Source: an uncultured Candidatus Poseidoniales archaeon
GTDB taxonomy: Archaea > Thermoplasmatota > Poseidoniia > Poseidoniales > Thalassarchaeaceae
Assembly: GCA_902573015.1 (NCBI GenBank)
Contig: CACGIE010000010.1
Coordinates: forward strand, 1-39,607
Direction: 5' to 3'
DNA: 39,607 nt
Part shown: positions 32,090 to 39,607 of the stretch, in pieces
How positions within the stretch are numbered: the stretch's first letter is position 1
How the letters are laid out: every line of letters starts with the position of its first letter
Made by a program: the position numbers and the translations under genes
The notes under the pieces: generated by a model
Told to the model about the DNA's origin: nothing
The model's database searches: none
Seen by the model: the letters and a program-made list of their open reading frames with translations, nothing else

Positions 32090-33886
32090 ATGGTAGTGAG
32101 GGGGTTTTCATCATTGGATATCCCTACCCTTCGAGGCAACCCCTTCGACTCCAGGCCAATAGAGAGGAATCGCGCGGGCGAGATAGTAGGGCGGCAGGAA
32201 ATTCTGATTCGGTGGAAGGAGCACATGCACTCCCAGTCCCCCCGGCTAATCCTACTGTCCGGAGAGAGGGGGTCGGGAAGGACTTCACTGATCAATGCCA
32301 TTTCGTCACAGACCAACGAACGCTTCATCGGCACGTATTGGCATAGTGAGGATCCCCTAAATTGTGCTCTGGACGAACTCGCAATCACATTCTGTGGTTA
32401 CGAGATTCCCCCAACCATGCACCAAAAGGTGGAGAGGGTGGTGGAGACTCTTGACTCCGGCTCAGGACCCCTCCCCCTCGTGGCACTGGACTACCCTGCT
32501 CATGTCGATGTCTCGTCATTCCTGCCATTGATTGTCCCCATCCTTCAGCGTCTCAGGGCACTGGTCATCATCTCTCTTTCCAATTCTCAGCTGGCTTCTC
32601 TGGATGAAGGAGTAAGGGAAGTCTTCGATGAATATGCCACTGTTGCTCCCTTCTCGAATGACCAGATACAAACTCTCTGCAATAGCAGAATAAGAAAAAT
32701 GTCTCCGGAGAAGTGGAACATCAATGGGGAACTCCTGGAAGCCATCTCGTCTAGGACTGGTGGAAATGCAAGATCGGTGATCAGCCTTCTAAGGGATCTG
32801 GTTGATGAGAGGAGGAACATGGGCAAGGAGGGTACTCTCGAATCTCTAACTAGTTGGAACCCCCCAGAAATCAACGATATTGAGAAAATTCCCGTCGTCG
32901 AACCAATAGACAAGAATATTCTCGAGGAACCTGAAAATAGGGAAATACAGTCAGAAGAGAAGAGCAGTAAATCAGTTTTCGATTTCGAGCCGTTGGAGGA
33001 TGAAGAGGAAATTGTACAAGATCCAACAGACGATGAAGATTGGGATGTAGAGCCCGATGACATGTGGGAAGAAGAGGAATCGGTGGATATCGATGAACTG
33101 CAAGAAGATGTAGAAGAACCCATACCCCCACAATTAGATGACGATCTTGGAAATACTTCAGATTGGTCAATGGATGATGGTACCGCGCTTTCCATGGAGG
33201 TCGGAACAGAACCTCCTCAGAGGGACTCAACTAGGGGTTTCTTTGGACTTGTTAGTAGATCTAGAATAACTAATGACGAAATGCCTACTGGACCAGACGA
33301 CTCCGTTCCTGTACGGGATGCCGATGTAGAGAGTCCACCGCAATCATCTGAAAGCGTACAAAAGCCCCAACAAGATCCAGTTATTGATGAATATCGAATG
33401 TCTGTAAATACTGATGATCCTCGATCGGAGGAGAAACAGGTATTGTTCTCGGAGGGGGAGCTTTGGACTGTCGACTCAGAATTGGCGGATACTCTCCCAG
33501 AAATCCAAGAAGATGACGACTTCGAGCCTGAGGAGGATATTCCAGAAACGGAGATCACACCTCAAAGTGAACTGGAAGAGACTGAGATGGAGGTCCAAAG
33601 GCCAATTACTCTACTTGGACCAAAGTGGGAGTCAGAGAAAATCGTGGACAGTGACCACCTATCCAGCATGAATGACGCGGAGAGGCTCATAGTTTCCATA
33701 GCCTCCTCCAGGGAGATATCTCCCTCCGATGCTGAGATCCAAGCCCGTCTGGAGGTTGGAAGGCCCCGTCTTTCACAGATATACAATTCTCTCCACAAAT
33801 CCGGAATTCTAGCAGTTAGGAAGCAAGGTAGGAGTCGACTGTTCAAGATTAGCGAGGCTGCTGGAGAGCTGCTAAGGGGGGTGTGA
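32090..33886 (+). CDS. AAA+ protein with degenerate P-loop, long acidic region and C-terminal winged helix
   Basis: A 598-residue protein. An Orc/Cdc6-like AAA+ core spans about 15-240: NPFDSRP and EIVGRQEIL before the P-loop, Walker A GERGSGRT (58-65) with Arg64 in place of Lys, a Walker B-like LVALDYPA lacking the usual Glu, and a sensor-2-like SSRTGGNARSVISLLRDL. A long acidic, low-complexity stretch (about 250-540) follows. The end (about 545-598) is a winged helix (DAEIQARLEVGRPRLSQIYN, then LFKISEAAGELL). It may be a DNA-binding, ATP-binding or nonhydrolysing protein. It lies immediately beside the CGTTAA array. The stop is 2 bp before the next start. Function unknown. Confidence 0.72.
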   Translation: MVVRGFSSLDIPTLRGNPFDSRPIERNRAGEIVGRQEILIRWKEHMHSQSPRLILLSGERGSGRTSLINAISSQTNERFIGTYWHSEDPLNCALDELAITFCGYEIPPTMHQKVERVVETLDSGSGPLPLVALDYPAHVDVSSFLPLIVPILQRLRALVIISLSNSQLASLDEGVREVFDEYATVAPFSNDQIQTLCNSRIRKMSPEKWNINGELLEAISSRTGGNARSVISLLRDLVDERRNMGKEGTLESLTSWNPPEINDIEKIPVVEPIDKNILEEPENREIQSEEKSSKSVFDFEPLEDEEEIVQDPTDDEDWDVEPDDMWEEEESVDIDELQEDVEEPIPPQLDDDLGNTSDWSMDDGTALSMEVGTEPPQRDSTRGFFGLVSRSRITNDEMPTGPDDSVPVRDADVESPPQSSESVQKPQQDPVIDEYRMSVNTDDPRSEEKQVLFSEGELWTVDSELADTLPEIQEDDDFEPEEDIPETEITPQSELEETEMEVQRPITLLGPKWESEKIVDSDHLSSMNDAERLIVSIASSREISPSDAEIQARLEVGRPRLSQIYNSLHKSGILAVRKQGRSRLFKISEAAGELLRGV

Positions 33887-33888
33887 AG

Positions 33889-34176
33889 ATGTCAGAAACC
33901 ATCACACACGAGAGAATTGAGAGGTACCTCTCACTAACTGCAGAGGCTAGGGAGAAGGCAACATCCATCACCACAAACAAACTGGATGAAGAAAGATTAG
34001 CAGACATGCTTCGGATGTGCGATGACTATACTCGAGATGCAAGGCATTTTGCATCCGAGGGAGATCTCGTAAGCTCATTCGGAGCGATTAATTACGCTCA
34101 TGCATGGCTAGATGCGGCAGTCAGAATCGGCCTTCTCGACGGACATGGTGATGATAGGCTATTCACACTGCCCTAG
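33889..34176 (+). CDS. DUF357 family protein
   Basis: A 95-residue helical archaeal protein. RYLSLTAEAREKA, MLRMCDDYTRDARHF and SSFGAINYAHAWLDAAVRIG are characteristic of DUF357. Function unknown. I chose the ATG at 33889, which has a GGGGGGTG ribosome site 6 nt upstream; a GTG at 33883 overlaps the preceding stop. The stop TAG shares the CTAG tetranucleotide with the stop of the convergent PIN gene. Confidence 0.8.
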   Translation: MSETITHERIERYLSLTAEAREKATSITTNKLDEERLADMLRMCDDYTRDARHFASEGDLVSSFGAINYAHAWLDAAVRIGLLDGHGDDRLFTLP

Positions 34177-34535
34177 GCCTCTACCAGTCGCAAAGATGGC
34201 CCTGAAGTGACTTCGATAAATGAGCATCCCTTTTCCACCAGCTTTCTCTTCAGACCCCTGTCAACAGTCAACACGGGCCAACCCTTCCGTATTGATATCT
34301 CCACTAGGTTTGTGTCAGTATGCCCCTCGTCCGATTTTACGAACTCTGCCCTGGAGTAGAGGAGATCCAGAAGCAGTCCCCCTCTGCTGCCAGCGAGCGA
34401 ATCCAACTCCCTCCTTACGGAATCAGTGATCTTAAGCTCGGCTTCTCCTATCGCCTCGTTCAGCGATATGTCCAGGTTCAGGCCTGCATCTACCAGCGAA
34501 ACCCAGCCACAGGCATCTACTAGGACGCCTACCAT
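34173..34535 (-). CDS. PIN-domain protein, Fcf1/Utp24-like
   Basis: A 120-residue PIN domain. GVLVDACGWVSLVD gives the first catalytic Asp, ITDSVRRELDSL the helix-borne acidic residues, and the DTNLVEIS and VLTVDRGLKRKL segments the remaining ones. Archaeal PIN proteins of this type are thought to act in rRNA processing. The position after aIF2-gamma (4 bp after its stop if ATG 34535 is used) repeats a conserved archaeal neighbourhood with S6e and aIF2-gamma. An ATG at 34559 is an alternative that overlaps aIF2-gamma by 20 bp. Confidence 0.82.
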   Translation of the reverse strand: MVGVLVDACGWVSLVDAGLNLDISLNEAIGEAELKITDSVRRELDSLAGSRGGLLLDLLYSRAEFVKSDEGHTDTNLVEISIRKGWPVLTVDRGLKRKLVEKGCSFIEVTSGPSLRLVEA

Positions 34536-34539
34536 GGGA

Positions 34540-35781
34540 TCAGCCCGAGATAGTCCCATGCCCGATTAGCCGCCATCTGGAACCAACCCTTCTGGAAAGG
34601 GTGATCCTGCTTCCTGCCTTTGCACAAATCGGAAGCCTGAGAGCCAGTTTCGCCTTCTTACCCTTGATATTGGCCACAGTGCCCACGCTCGTCGCCGTGG
34701 CAGAGTTTACCATCAGCATCTCATTGGGCTGAAGAGGCCTGATGCCACCTTCGACATCGTCCCCCGACACCATCTTCTCCAACAGTTCCAGGTTCAGGCT
34801 CAGCTCCTCCCATATCGGAGGCAACTCCCCCTCTCTGGCCATAACCTGCCCGGAGAGATCGTCGGCCTTCGTAGCAAGGGGGTCCAGTGGCGTGGAAACC
34901 CCGCAAAGGCCTCCCGCAAAAGCGGTCTCCAGGTCGCTACCGCCACCTTGGATCCCATCTATGGTGGTCTTGAGTGGCTCCCATCTTGTCTTCCCCCCCT
35001 CCTGGATTCTCCTTCCGGGGGCTATTAGGATGCTATCTCCTACGCTGAAGGAACCCTCTACAATGCTCCCGCCGATCACTCCGCCTCTGATTTCTGTTGG
35101 CCTCGAGCCCGGCCTGTTGACGTCGAAGGAACGAGCAACGTACATCAGGCCACTATCGTCCTCGGTCCTGTCCGGAGTGGGGATTGTATTCTCTATAGTC
35201 TCGATTAGGATATCAAGATTCACATCGTGATGCGCAGAGACGGGAATTATCGGGGCATCCTCGGCAATCGTACCTCTTACGAAGTCCTTGATCTCGTTGT
35301 ATGACTCTATCGCCCTCTCCTTGCTGACTATGTCTATCTTGTTCTGCACTACGACTATGTTCTCTATCCCCGCAATCTCGAGAGCTGCCAGGTGCTCCTT
35401 GGTCTGCGGTTGAGGACACTTCTCGGTTGCGGCTACCAATAGCAGTGCACCATCCATAATAGACGCACCTGAAATCATAACTGCCATCAGGGTCTCGTGT
35501 CCGGGGGCATCCACGAAAGAAACAACCCTCAGGAGGTCACCCTTCCCCTTGTCGCCTTCCGGATGCTTGCCCTTGGCGTAGTGCTCTCCCTCCTTGGTCA
35601 CGTGGAAAGAGGTATCAGCGTATCCCAGTTTGATGCTGATCCCCCTCTTCCTTTCCTCGGAGTGGGTGTCCGTCCAGGTTCCAGAAAGAGCCTGAGTGAG
35701 TGTGGTCTTCCCATGGTCGACGTGCCCAACCATACCGATATTGACTTCGGGCTGCTTGCTTTTCGATTTAGACAGCTTCAA
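34540..35781 (-). CDS. eif2g: Translation initiation factor aIF2, gamma subunit
   Basis: A 413-residue GTPase that carries initiator Met-tRNA to the ribosome. Motifs: GMVGHVDHGKTTL (P-loop), VDAPGHETLM, VVVQNKID, and domain II/III residues VARSFDVNRPGSRP, GGVIGGSIVEGSF. The segment where archaeal aIF2-gamma normally has a zinc knuckle (two CxxC pairs before RRVSFVDAPGHE) lacks Cys and instead reads with His at 60, 67 and 73 (residues 56-83). The start is TTG 35781, the only one upstream of the conserved region, with GGGGTGA immediately before it. It is co-oriented with S6e upstream (12 bp) and PIN downstream. Confidence 0.93.
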   Translation of the reverse strand: MKLSKSKSKQPEVNIGMVGHVDHGKTTLTQALSGTWTDTHSEERKRGISIKLGYADTSFHVTKEGEHYAKGKHPEGDKGKGDLLRVVSFVDAPGHETLMAVMISGASIMDGALLLVAATEKCPQPQTKEHLAALEIAGIENIVVVQNKIDIVSKERAIESYNEIKDFVRGTIAEDAPIIPVSAHHDVNLDILIETIENTIPTPDRTEDDSGLMYVARSFDVNRPGSRPTEIRGGVIGGSIVEGSFSVGDSILIAPGRRIQEGGKTRWEPLKTTIDGIQGGGSDLETAFAGGLCGVSTPLDPLATKADDLSGQVMAREGELPPIWEELSLNLELLEKMVSGDDVEGGIRPLQPNEMLMVNSATATSVGTVANIKGKKAKLALRLPICAKAGSRITLSRRVGSRWRLIGHGTISG

Positions 35782-35793
35782 TCACCCCAGTCG

Positions 35794-36285
35794 TCACTCC
35801 TCTTCACCAGAGGACTGTTCGACTGCGGCTTCCTCACCACCAATGATGGCGGCTAGAGAGCCCTTTCCAGATTCTACTACCTTGAGGTTAATCTGACGCG
35901 TCTCTTGGCTGATTACGTTGCCCCTTAGATTCCTTCTTCTCCTCAGGCCGTCGTACTTGTATCGGTACTCCTTGCTGTTCTTGTTCACGAACTTCTTCCC
36001 CTTGTATCCTATTCCGGCTGTGATAAGTACTGACTTGACTCCCGATCCATCCAAGTCTGGCCTCATTGGTCTACCAGTGATATCTGAGCCACCGGTTATC
36101 TCCAGTTTGTAGCCATTCAGGATGACATCGCCGTCTCCGACGAACATGCCGTCCACAGAATCGCCTATCTTCTTTCCAAGGAAGTGGTTGTAGTTGGACC
36201 CTGTGATATCCAGCGCATAGGATTTGCCGCCAGAGTCAGGATTGGTGTCGTTCACCACTGCCTTGAAGGACTGCTCACCTGCCAT
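35794..36285 (-). CDS. rps6e: Small-subunit ribosomal protein S6e
   Basis: A 163-residue archaeal S6e. GKKIGDSVDGMFVGDGDVIL, YKLEITGGSDITGRPMRPD and YKGKKFVNKNSKEYRYKYDG are diagnostic. The C-terminus has an acidic tail (AVEQSSGEEE) longer than in many archaea. GGTGA lies 4 nt before the ATG at 36285. First gene of the S6e - aIF2-gamma - PIN group. Confidence 0.95.
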   Translation of the reverse strand: MAGEQSFKAVVNDTNPDSGGKSYALDITGSNYNHFLGKKIGDSVDGMFVGDGDVILNGYKLEITGGSDITGRPMRPDLDGSGVKSVLITAGIGYKGKKFVNKNSKEYRYKYDGLRRRRNLRGNVISQETRQINLKVVESGKGSLAAIIGGEEAAVEQSSGEEE

Positions 36286-36352
36286 TTAGTCACCTTGGAC
36301 GGCATCCCGACATAAGCCCCCTATAAGAGCGGTTCGGAGTCTTACGGCTCCT

Positions 36353-37531
36353 CTATCCTTCGAGAAGTCCCTTCTCAATCCTATCTCCAATCACGGCAGG
36401 AACTGAATTTGGCATCGTGATGTACTGTGTCCTCCCTCTACCCCTGTTGGAACTAGATGCTCTACTTACAATCAGTCCCTGGGACTCGAGGTGCTTCAGA
36501 TATTTCCAGAAGGTCGTGTACCCGCGAGCCTCCTCGTTATTTTCCTCGCATATCAGTTCGTACAACTTCCTAGCATCGCCACTAGATATCTCCTCTTCCT
36601 TCTTCAATCTGCGACAAATCCCCAGCAGGACCATCCTCTGATGGACGTTCAGCTTGTCGATCTGACTAGGTTCTACAGATGGTGAGTGTGCCTCGCTAGG
36701 CAGTACGTCTTCTTCCAAGACCTTCTCTCTCCCATCCATCTCTGCCCTTCTGATCGAATTATCGAGTAGTTCAATGGCCATTCTAGCATCGCCCCCCGAC
36801 TCCTCAGCAAAGGCGCCGATTTTTGCTAGCACCTCGTCGCTAATGGCACCAGGCCGACAGGAGGCATCATAACGCTGCCTAGCTATCCCTTCCAAGTCAA
36901 CCGCCGCATATGGGCCAAGTTGTATGGAGTTACTCGAGCCAAGCCTTGATTTAATCGCCTTCTCGAATAGGGAGAAGAGCGACTCGTCCTGACTGACCAT
37001 AATCAATGAAAGCGTTCCATCGCCCTCTTGGTCCTCGTCTATCCTGAGTAGTTTGTAAATCAGGTCGGAGCTATCCCTCCTTACTAGGACGTCAACTTCG
37101 TCTAGAATCAGTAGGAGGTGTGATTGATGGTGCCTCAGATTTCTTCTGATGTTCTTAATTACCTCTGCCGAGCTGAAACCACGCTCTGGATGGCCAGAAT
37201 CCAGAGATAGAGCGATCTGCTGAAGAACTTGGGAAGAGGATGGGTGATTCCTGCAATTTACGTGAGCAATAGATATCTTTCTTCTCCCTTCCAATTTTGA
37301 CGAGACGTCCATGCAGAATCTACGAGTCAGAACGGTCTTCCCAGATCCTACGTTTCCTGTTACGACCGCCTTACAACTAACATTGTGGTTCTGGATACCC
37401 AGGAACATCGATGCCAACTCCCGAAGTTCTTCCCTCCTTCCAACTAACTCCGGAGGAGTCCAATCATATGATAGGGGCTCCTTAGAAACTAGGATTAGCC
37501 CCTCTCCTATGCTATCGAGGTAGTCCGCCAT
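36353..37531 (-). CDS. cdc6: Orc1/Cdc6 replication initiator
   Basis: A 392-residue AAA+ protein with intact Walker A GNVGSGKT (59-66), Walker B LLLILDEVD (139-147), a sensor-1 region (LSLIMVSQD) and sensor 2 (ESGGDARMAIELL). The C-terminal winged helix (about 280-385) includes SPSVEPSQIDKLNVHQRMVL and GYTTFWKYLKHLESQGLI. It probably binds origin DNA and starts replication. It begins with ATG 37531, preceded by GTGAG. It points away from the three unknown plus-strand genes and towards S6e. Confidence 0.92.
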   Translation of the reverse strand: MADYLDSIGEGLILVSKEPLSYDWTPPELVGRREELRELASMFLGIQNHNVSCKAVVTGNVGSGKTVLTRRFCMDVSSKLEGRRKISIAHVNCRNHPSSSQVLQQIALSLDSGHPERGFSSAEVIKNIRRNLRHHQSHLLLILDEVDVLVRRDSSDLIYKLLRIDEDQEGDGTLSLIMVSQDESLFSLFEKAIKSRLGSSNSIQLGPYAAVDLEGIARQRYDASCRPGAISDEVLAKIGAFAEESGGDARMAIELLDNSIRRAEMDGREKVLEEDVLPSEAHSPSVEPSQIDKLNVHQRMVLLGICRRLKKEEEISSGDARKLYELICEENNEEARGYTTFWKYLKHLESQGLIVSRASSSNRGRGRTQYITMPNSVPAVIGDRIEKGLLEG

Positions 37532-37663
37532 CGCTCACTTCTCTATTTCGACGTTCTTAGACATATTCGGCTCGCGACTACCTATAGACTCGAGATAGTA
37601 CTTTTCCATTTTCTTCGGTGTTTTGATAGGCTTGTCCGCATCAGCATTGACTGAGGCAGTGCC

Positions 37664-38632
37664 ATGGTGCTGAAGCGAATTTTCAAGAAGCCCACCCGAA
37701 TGGGGCTTTTCGGGGCTACAATTCTGGCTCTGTTCCAGTCAGTAAACGGCTCTGGTTTATCCGATAACGTAGCACTTAGAACCGGACTGCAAGAACGTCA
37801 GATTTGTCACACTGTCAATTCGGGAGGGGAATTGACCCAGCAATGCACATCGGGAGGAATACCAGAGGGTAAGGAGAAACTAGTTTTCCCAGAGGATCTA
37901 CAATTCGAAATTTGGGGCAATCTGGAAGTCGGCACAATTGACTATGCGATTGTTGCGTTTCTAGCTTATACTCTGGTAGGACTTTGGATCCACAGGCCCA
38001 TTGACAACTCTCTCGGGGCCAAGAAGAGGAAACTGGTCGCTCTCAAGTCGATCCGCTGGATTCGCATATCAGTACTTTCACTTGTTCTGGCCGTATTGTC
38101 CACGGTCAACAAGATGGGGAGATTCGCAGAAATATACAACTCTTGGGGGTTTGGAACGAAGACTGAAGGATCCTTTGGATGGCATGAAGGATCTTTCGGA
38201 TTTGAGCCATTTGAATGGGGAGTTCTAGATGTCGTGGAACTCCTAGCCCTCTATTCATTCTTCCTTTACGCAATTTCCAGAGGGGTGGAAGTAGATAGGG
38301 CGATTCTGAACCCTATCCCCGATAATCGTAACTATATCGAGAAGATTTGGGGAGGAATAAGTGAAGCAGAGAGGGCCCAGAGATCTGATGTAGAGGGAGG
38401 AGCCGCCAAGGCCAACGAATCGTTCACAAATCTAGTAAAGCTACTAGGGGCCTCTGCATCCCTGAATGTCGCTGCAGCATCCCTAGACGAGGGAAATGTG
38501 AAAGTAGCCTTCAACAAATGGAAGAATTTGACTCACAGTAAGGGTAAGCAGAACAAGGATTGGAAGGCCCTATCCGAATCTCTAGATCAGGCAGGTAGTT
38601 TCCCCGAGGAAGAGTCAGGAGAAGAGGAGTGA
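37664..38632 (+). CDS. Membrane protein of unknown function
   Basis: A 322-residue protein. The N-terminus (about 12-30) is a signal-like helix, an external part has two Cys (ICHTVNSGG, QQCTSGG), and three further helices are at about 90-110 (YAIVAFLAYTLVGLWI), 131-148 (RISVLSLVLAVLSTV) and 188-207. A 100-residue cytoplasmic tail follows with Ala-rich helices and an acidic end (EEESGEEE). No family recognised. It is divergent from cdc6 across a 132-bp gap and may head a transcript with the next gene (52 bp). Confidence 0.65.
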   Translation: MVLKRIFKKPTRMGLFGATILALFQSVNGSGLSDNVALRTGLQERQICHTVNSGGELTQQCTSGGIPEGKEKLVFPEDLQFEIWGNLEVGTIDYAIVAFLAYTLVGLWIHRPIDNSLGAKKRKLVALKSIRWIRISVLSLVLAVLSTVNKMGRFAEIYNSWGFGTKTEGSFGWHEGSFGFEPFEWGVLDVVELLALYSFFLYAISRGVEVDRAILNPIPDNRNYIEKIWGGISEAERAQRSDVEGGAAKANESFTNLVKLLGASASLNVAAASLDEGNVKVAFNKWKNLTHSKGKQNKDWKALSESLDQAGSFPEEESGEEE

Positions 38633-38684
38633 CTCATCGGCGGGTTAAAGCCAAGATATCAACTGGGGTTATTGGGGAGAGGAA

Positions 38685-39380
38685 ATGGCGGACGAACTCA
38701 ACAGGGAAGAAGTGTCTGACAGGCTTGTGACCATCTTCTCCGCATCCCTAGAAGGGAGCGAACTGGAGAAGGCGATTGCAAGTGTGGACAAGCGACTGGA
38801 TAAGTTCGAAGGTAAGTGGGCAGGACTCATAAAATGGGCCGAACAGAAGTACGGACTTCCAGAGGAATCAGGAGGAGAGGATGAGGTAGAAGAGACTCAG
38901 GAGGTAAATGAAGTAGAATCTCAACCAGAGGTCCACGAGGAACCTGTAGAGGTGATCAATGAATCCGCTGAACTTACCAGGGAGGATGCATCAGCAAGGC
39001 TCGAGGCAATTTTCCGCTCAAATCTAGAGGGTCAAGAGTTGGAAAAAATGGTTACAAGCATTGACAAGAGGCTGGACAAGTTCGAAGGTAAGTGGCCAAA
39101 ACTCATTCTTTGGGCCGAGGAGAAGTATGGTCCAGCATCAGTGGCTCCAGTCCAAGAAGAAAATGAGCACGAGGAAATCGCTAAATCTCCAGGAATCGAA
39201 CAAACACTAGAATTCATAATCTCCGGGAATTCTGAAGCGGCCCTATCAAATTTGAAGAAATTAGTTTCCAACAGTCCTTCCGACCCAGATGTATGGAATG
39301 CTTTCTCGTCGTATTTCTCATCTACAGGAAAGCCGGGTAGAGCCAATGCCTGCGAGGAAATGGCCCAATCTCTTTCTTGA
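38685..39380 (+). CDS. Protein with two copies of a 50-residue domain and a TPR-like end
   Basis: A 231-residue soluble protein. Residues 6-57 and 98-149 are homologous: both contain LEG-x-ELEK, then S-[VI]-DKRLDKFEGKW, then WAE-x-KYG. An acidic linker (60-95) joins them. The C-terminus (about 170-231) resembles a tetratricopeptide pair (SGNSEAALSNLKKLVSNSPS). No known family fits. The strict DKRLDKFEGKW core suggests a binding surface. Function unknown. Confidence 0.7.
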   Translation: MADELNREEVSDRLVTIFSASLEGSELEKAIASVDKRLDKFEGKWAGLIKWAEQKYGLPEESGGEDEVEETQEVNEVESQPEVHEEPVEVINESAELTREDASARLEAIFRSNLEGQELEKMVTSIDKRLDKFEGKWPKLILWAEEKYGPASVAPVQEENEHEEIAKSPGIEQTLEFIISGNSEAALSNLKKLVSNSPSDPDVWNAFSSYFSSTGKPGRANACEEMAQSLS

Positions 39381-39470
39381 TGAAAAAAAACAAATTTTCC
39401 CTAGATGCGGGGAATATTTGCTTGGACCACAATTAAATGTGACACTTACTCCCCCGGACTGGTAGTTTTC

Positions 39471-39607
39471 ATGGCTAAGAAGATTCCACAGGATGTAGCC
39501 TTCCGTCTCGCCCAAAAGGCGAAGGAAGCAGAAAAGAAGGCGAAGACAGCAGAAAAGAAGGCGAAGGAAGCAGAAAAGAAGATCAAAGAAGCAGAGAAGA
39601 AGGTAAA
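39471..39607 (+). CDS. Lys/Ala/Glu-rich coiled-coil protein, C-terminus beyond the window
   Basis: The open frame from ATG 39471 runs to the window edge (45 codons). After MAKKIPQDVAFRLAQ come tandem heptads KAKEAEK / KAKTAEK / KAKEAEK / KIKEAEK, a classic charged coiled coil or single alpha-helix. A TATA-like AATTAAAT lies near 39430-39437. The function cannot be judged from this fragment. Confidence 0.7.
   Translation, partial: MAKKIPQDVAFRLAQKAKEAEKKAKTAEKKAKEAEKKIKEAEKKV
39516..39599. repeat. Four tandem 21-bp repeats encoding heptads
   Basis: The 21-bp unit AAGGCGAAGGAAGCAGAAAAG recurs four times with a few changes and keeps frame. It may continue beyond the window. Confidence 0.85.

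Noticed and set aside
37535-37609. A 24-codon minus-strand ORF just upstream of cdc6 (MEKYYLESIGSREP...)
   Set aside because: Sequence looks protein-like and its stop lies 3 bp before the cdc6 start, but it is very short and its frame continues upstream without a start codon under the divergent gene. It could be a leader peptide; not enough support.
39388-39416. Imperfect hairpin (AAATTTTCCC / GGGAATATTT) after the duplicated-domain gene as a terminator
   Set aside because: One mismatch and A/T-rich arms, no T-tract directly after it; archaeal termination does not need hairpins. Too weak to annotate.
1-39607. tRNA, rRNA, insertion sequences and prophage genes
   Set aside because: I saw no T-loop/acceptor pairing outside coding regions, no rRNA-like blocks, no transposase or integrase motifs and no terminal inverted repeats. 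The window looks like stable chromosome. A covariance-model scan would settle small RNAs.

Overview
This 39.6 kb window is archaeal. It holds a class II HMG-CoA reductase, ribosomal protein S6e next to translation factor aIF2-gamma and a PIN protein, an Orc1/Cdc6 initiator, archaeosine tRNA-ribosyltransferase, CTP-type riboflavin kinase, DUF357 and TrmB/NikR-type regulators. Genes are dense, often overlap by 4 bp (ATGA/GTGA), use many GTG/TTG starts, and several have a TATA-like box about 25-30 bp before the start codon, as leaderless archaeal genes do. Long acidic, Asp-rich secreted or lipoprotein sequences, a fasciclin protein and the gene mix suggest a marine planktonic euryarchaeon of the Marine Group II / Poseidoniales type. 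That placement is inference; there is no rRNA here.

Layout. 1-3.3 kb (minus): a truncated secreted fasciclin protein, a TrmB-like regulator, a peroxiredoxin and a small membrane protein. 3.4-11.2 kb: a metal-homeostasis block with a CobW-family metallochaperone GTPase and a pirin (plus), a complete ABC metal importer (minus: binding protein, ATPase, permease) and a divergent NikR-like regulator (plus). The 1080-residue binding protein is extraordinary: about 700 residues of His/Asp repeats, four EF-hand loops and three Cys/His modules are inserted between its two lobes. 11.2-15.1 kb: a fused aconitase-X protein and archaeosine transglycosylase. 15.2-22.7 kb: two ABC-2 ATPase/permease pairs, a carotenoid-hydratase-like protein, a PH-domain membrane protein and a TPR protein. 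22.7-31.8 kb: TruA, RibK, a PqqB-like metallohydrolase, Kbl, citrate synthase, a phosphodiesterase that looks circularly permuted, an Atg22-like MFS transporter and HMG-CoA reductase. 31.8-39.6 kb: a helically phased CGTTAA array, an AAA+ protein with a defective Walker A, DUF357, PIN, aIF2-gamma, S6e, Orc1/Cdc6 and three unrecognised proteins.

The genes join up in three ways. First, metal supply: the importer, its presumed regulator and the metallochaperone sit together, while two normally zinc-binding housekeeping proteins in the window (TgtA and aIF2-gamma) appear to have lost their Cys zinc ligands. This pattern could mean zinc scarcity. Second, isoprenoid (lipid) synthesis: HMG-CoA reductase and possibly the aconitase-X dehydratase belong to the mevalonate route. 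Third, replication and translation: Orc1/Cdc6, a second degenerate AAA+ protein and the phased CGTTAA array raise the possibility of a replication origin or a regulatory hub near 31.9 kb.
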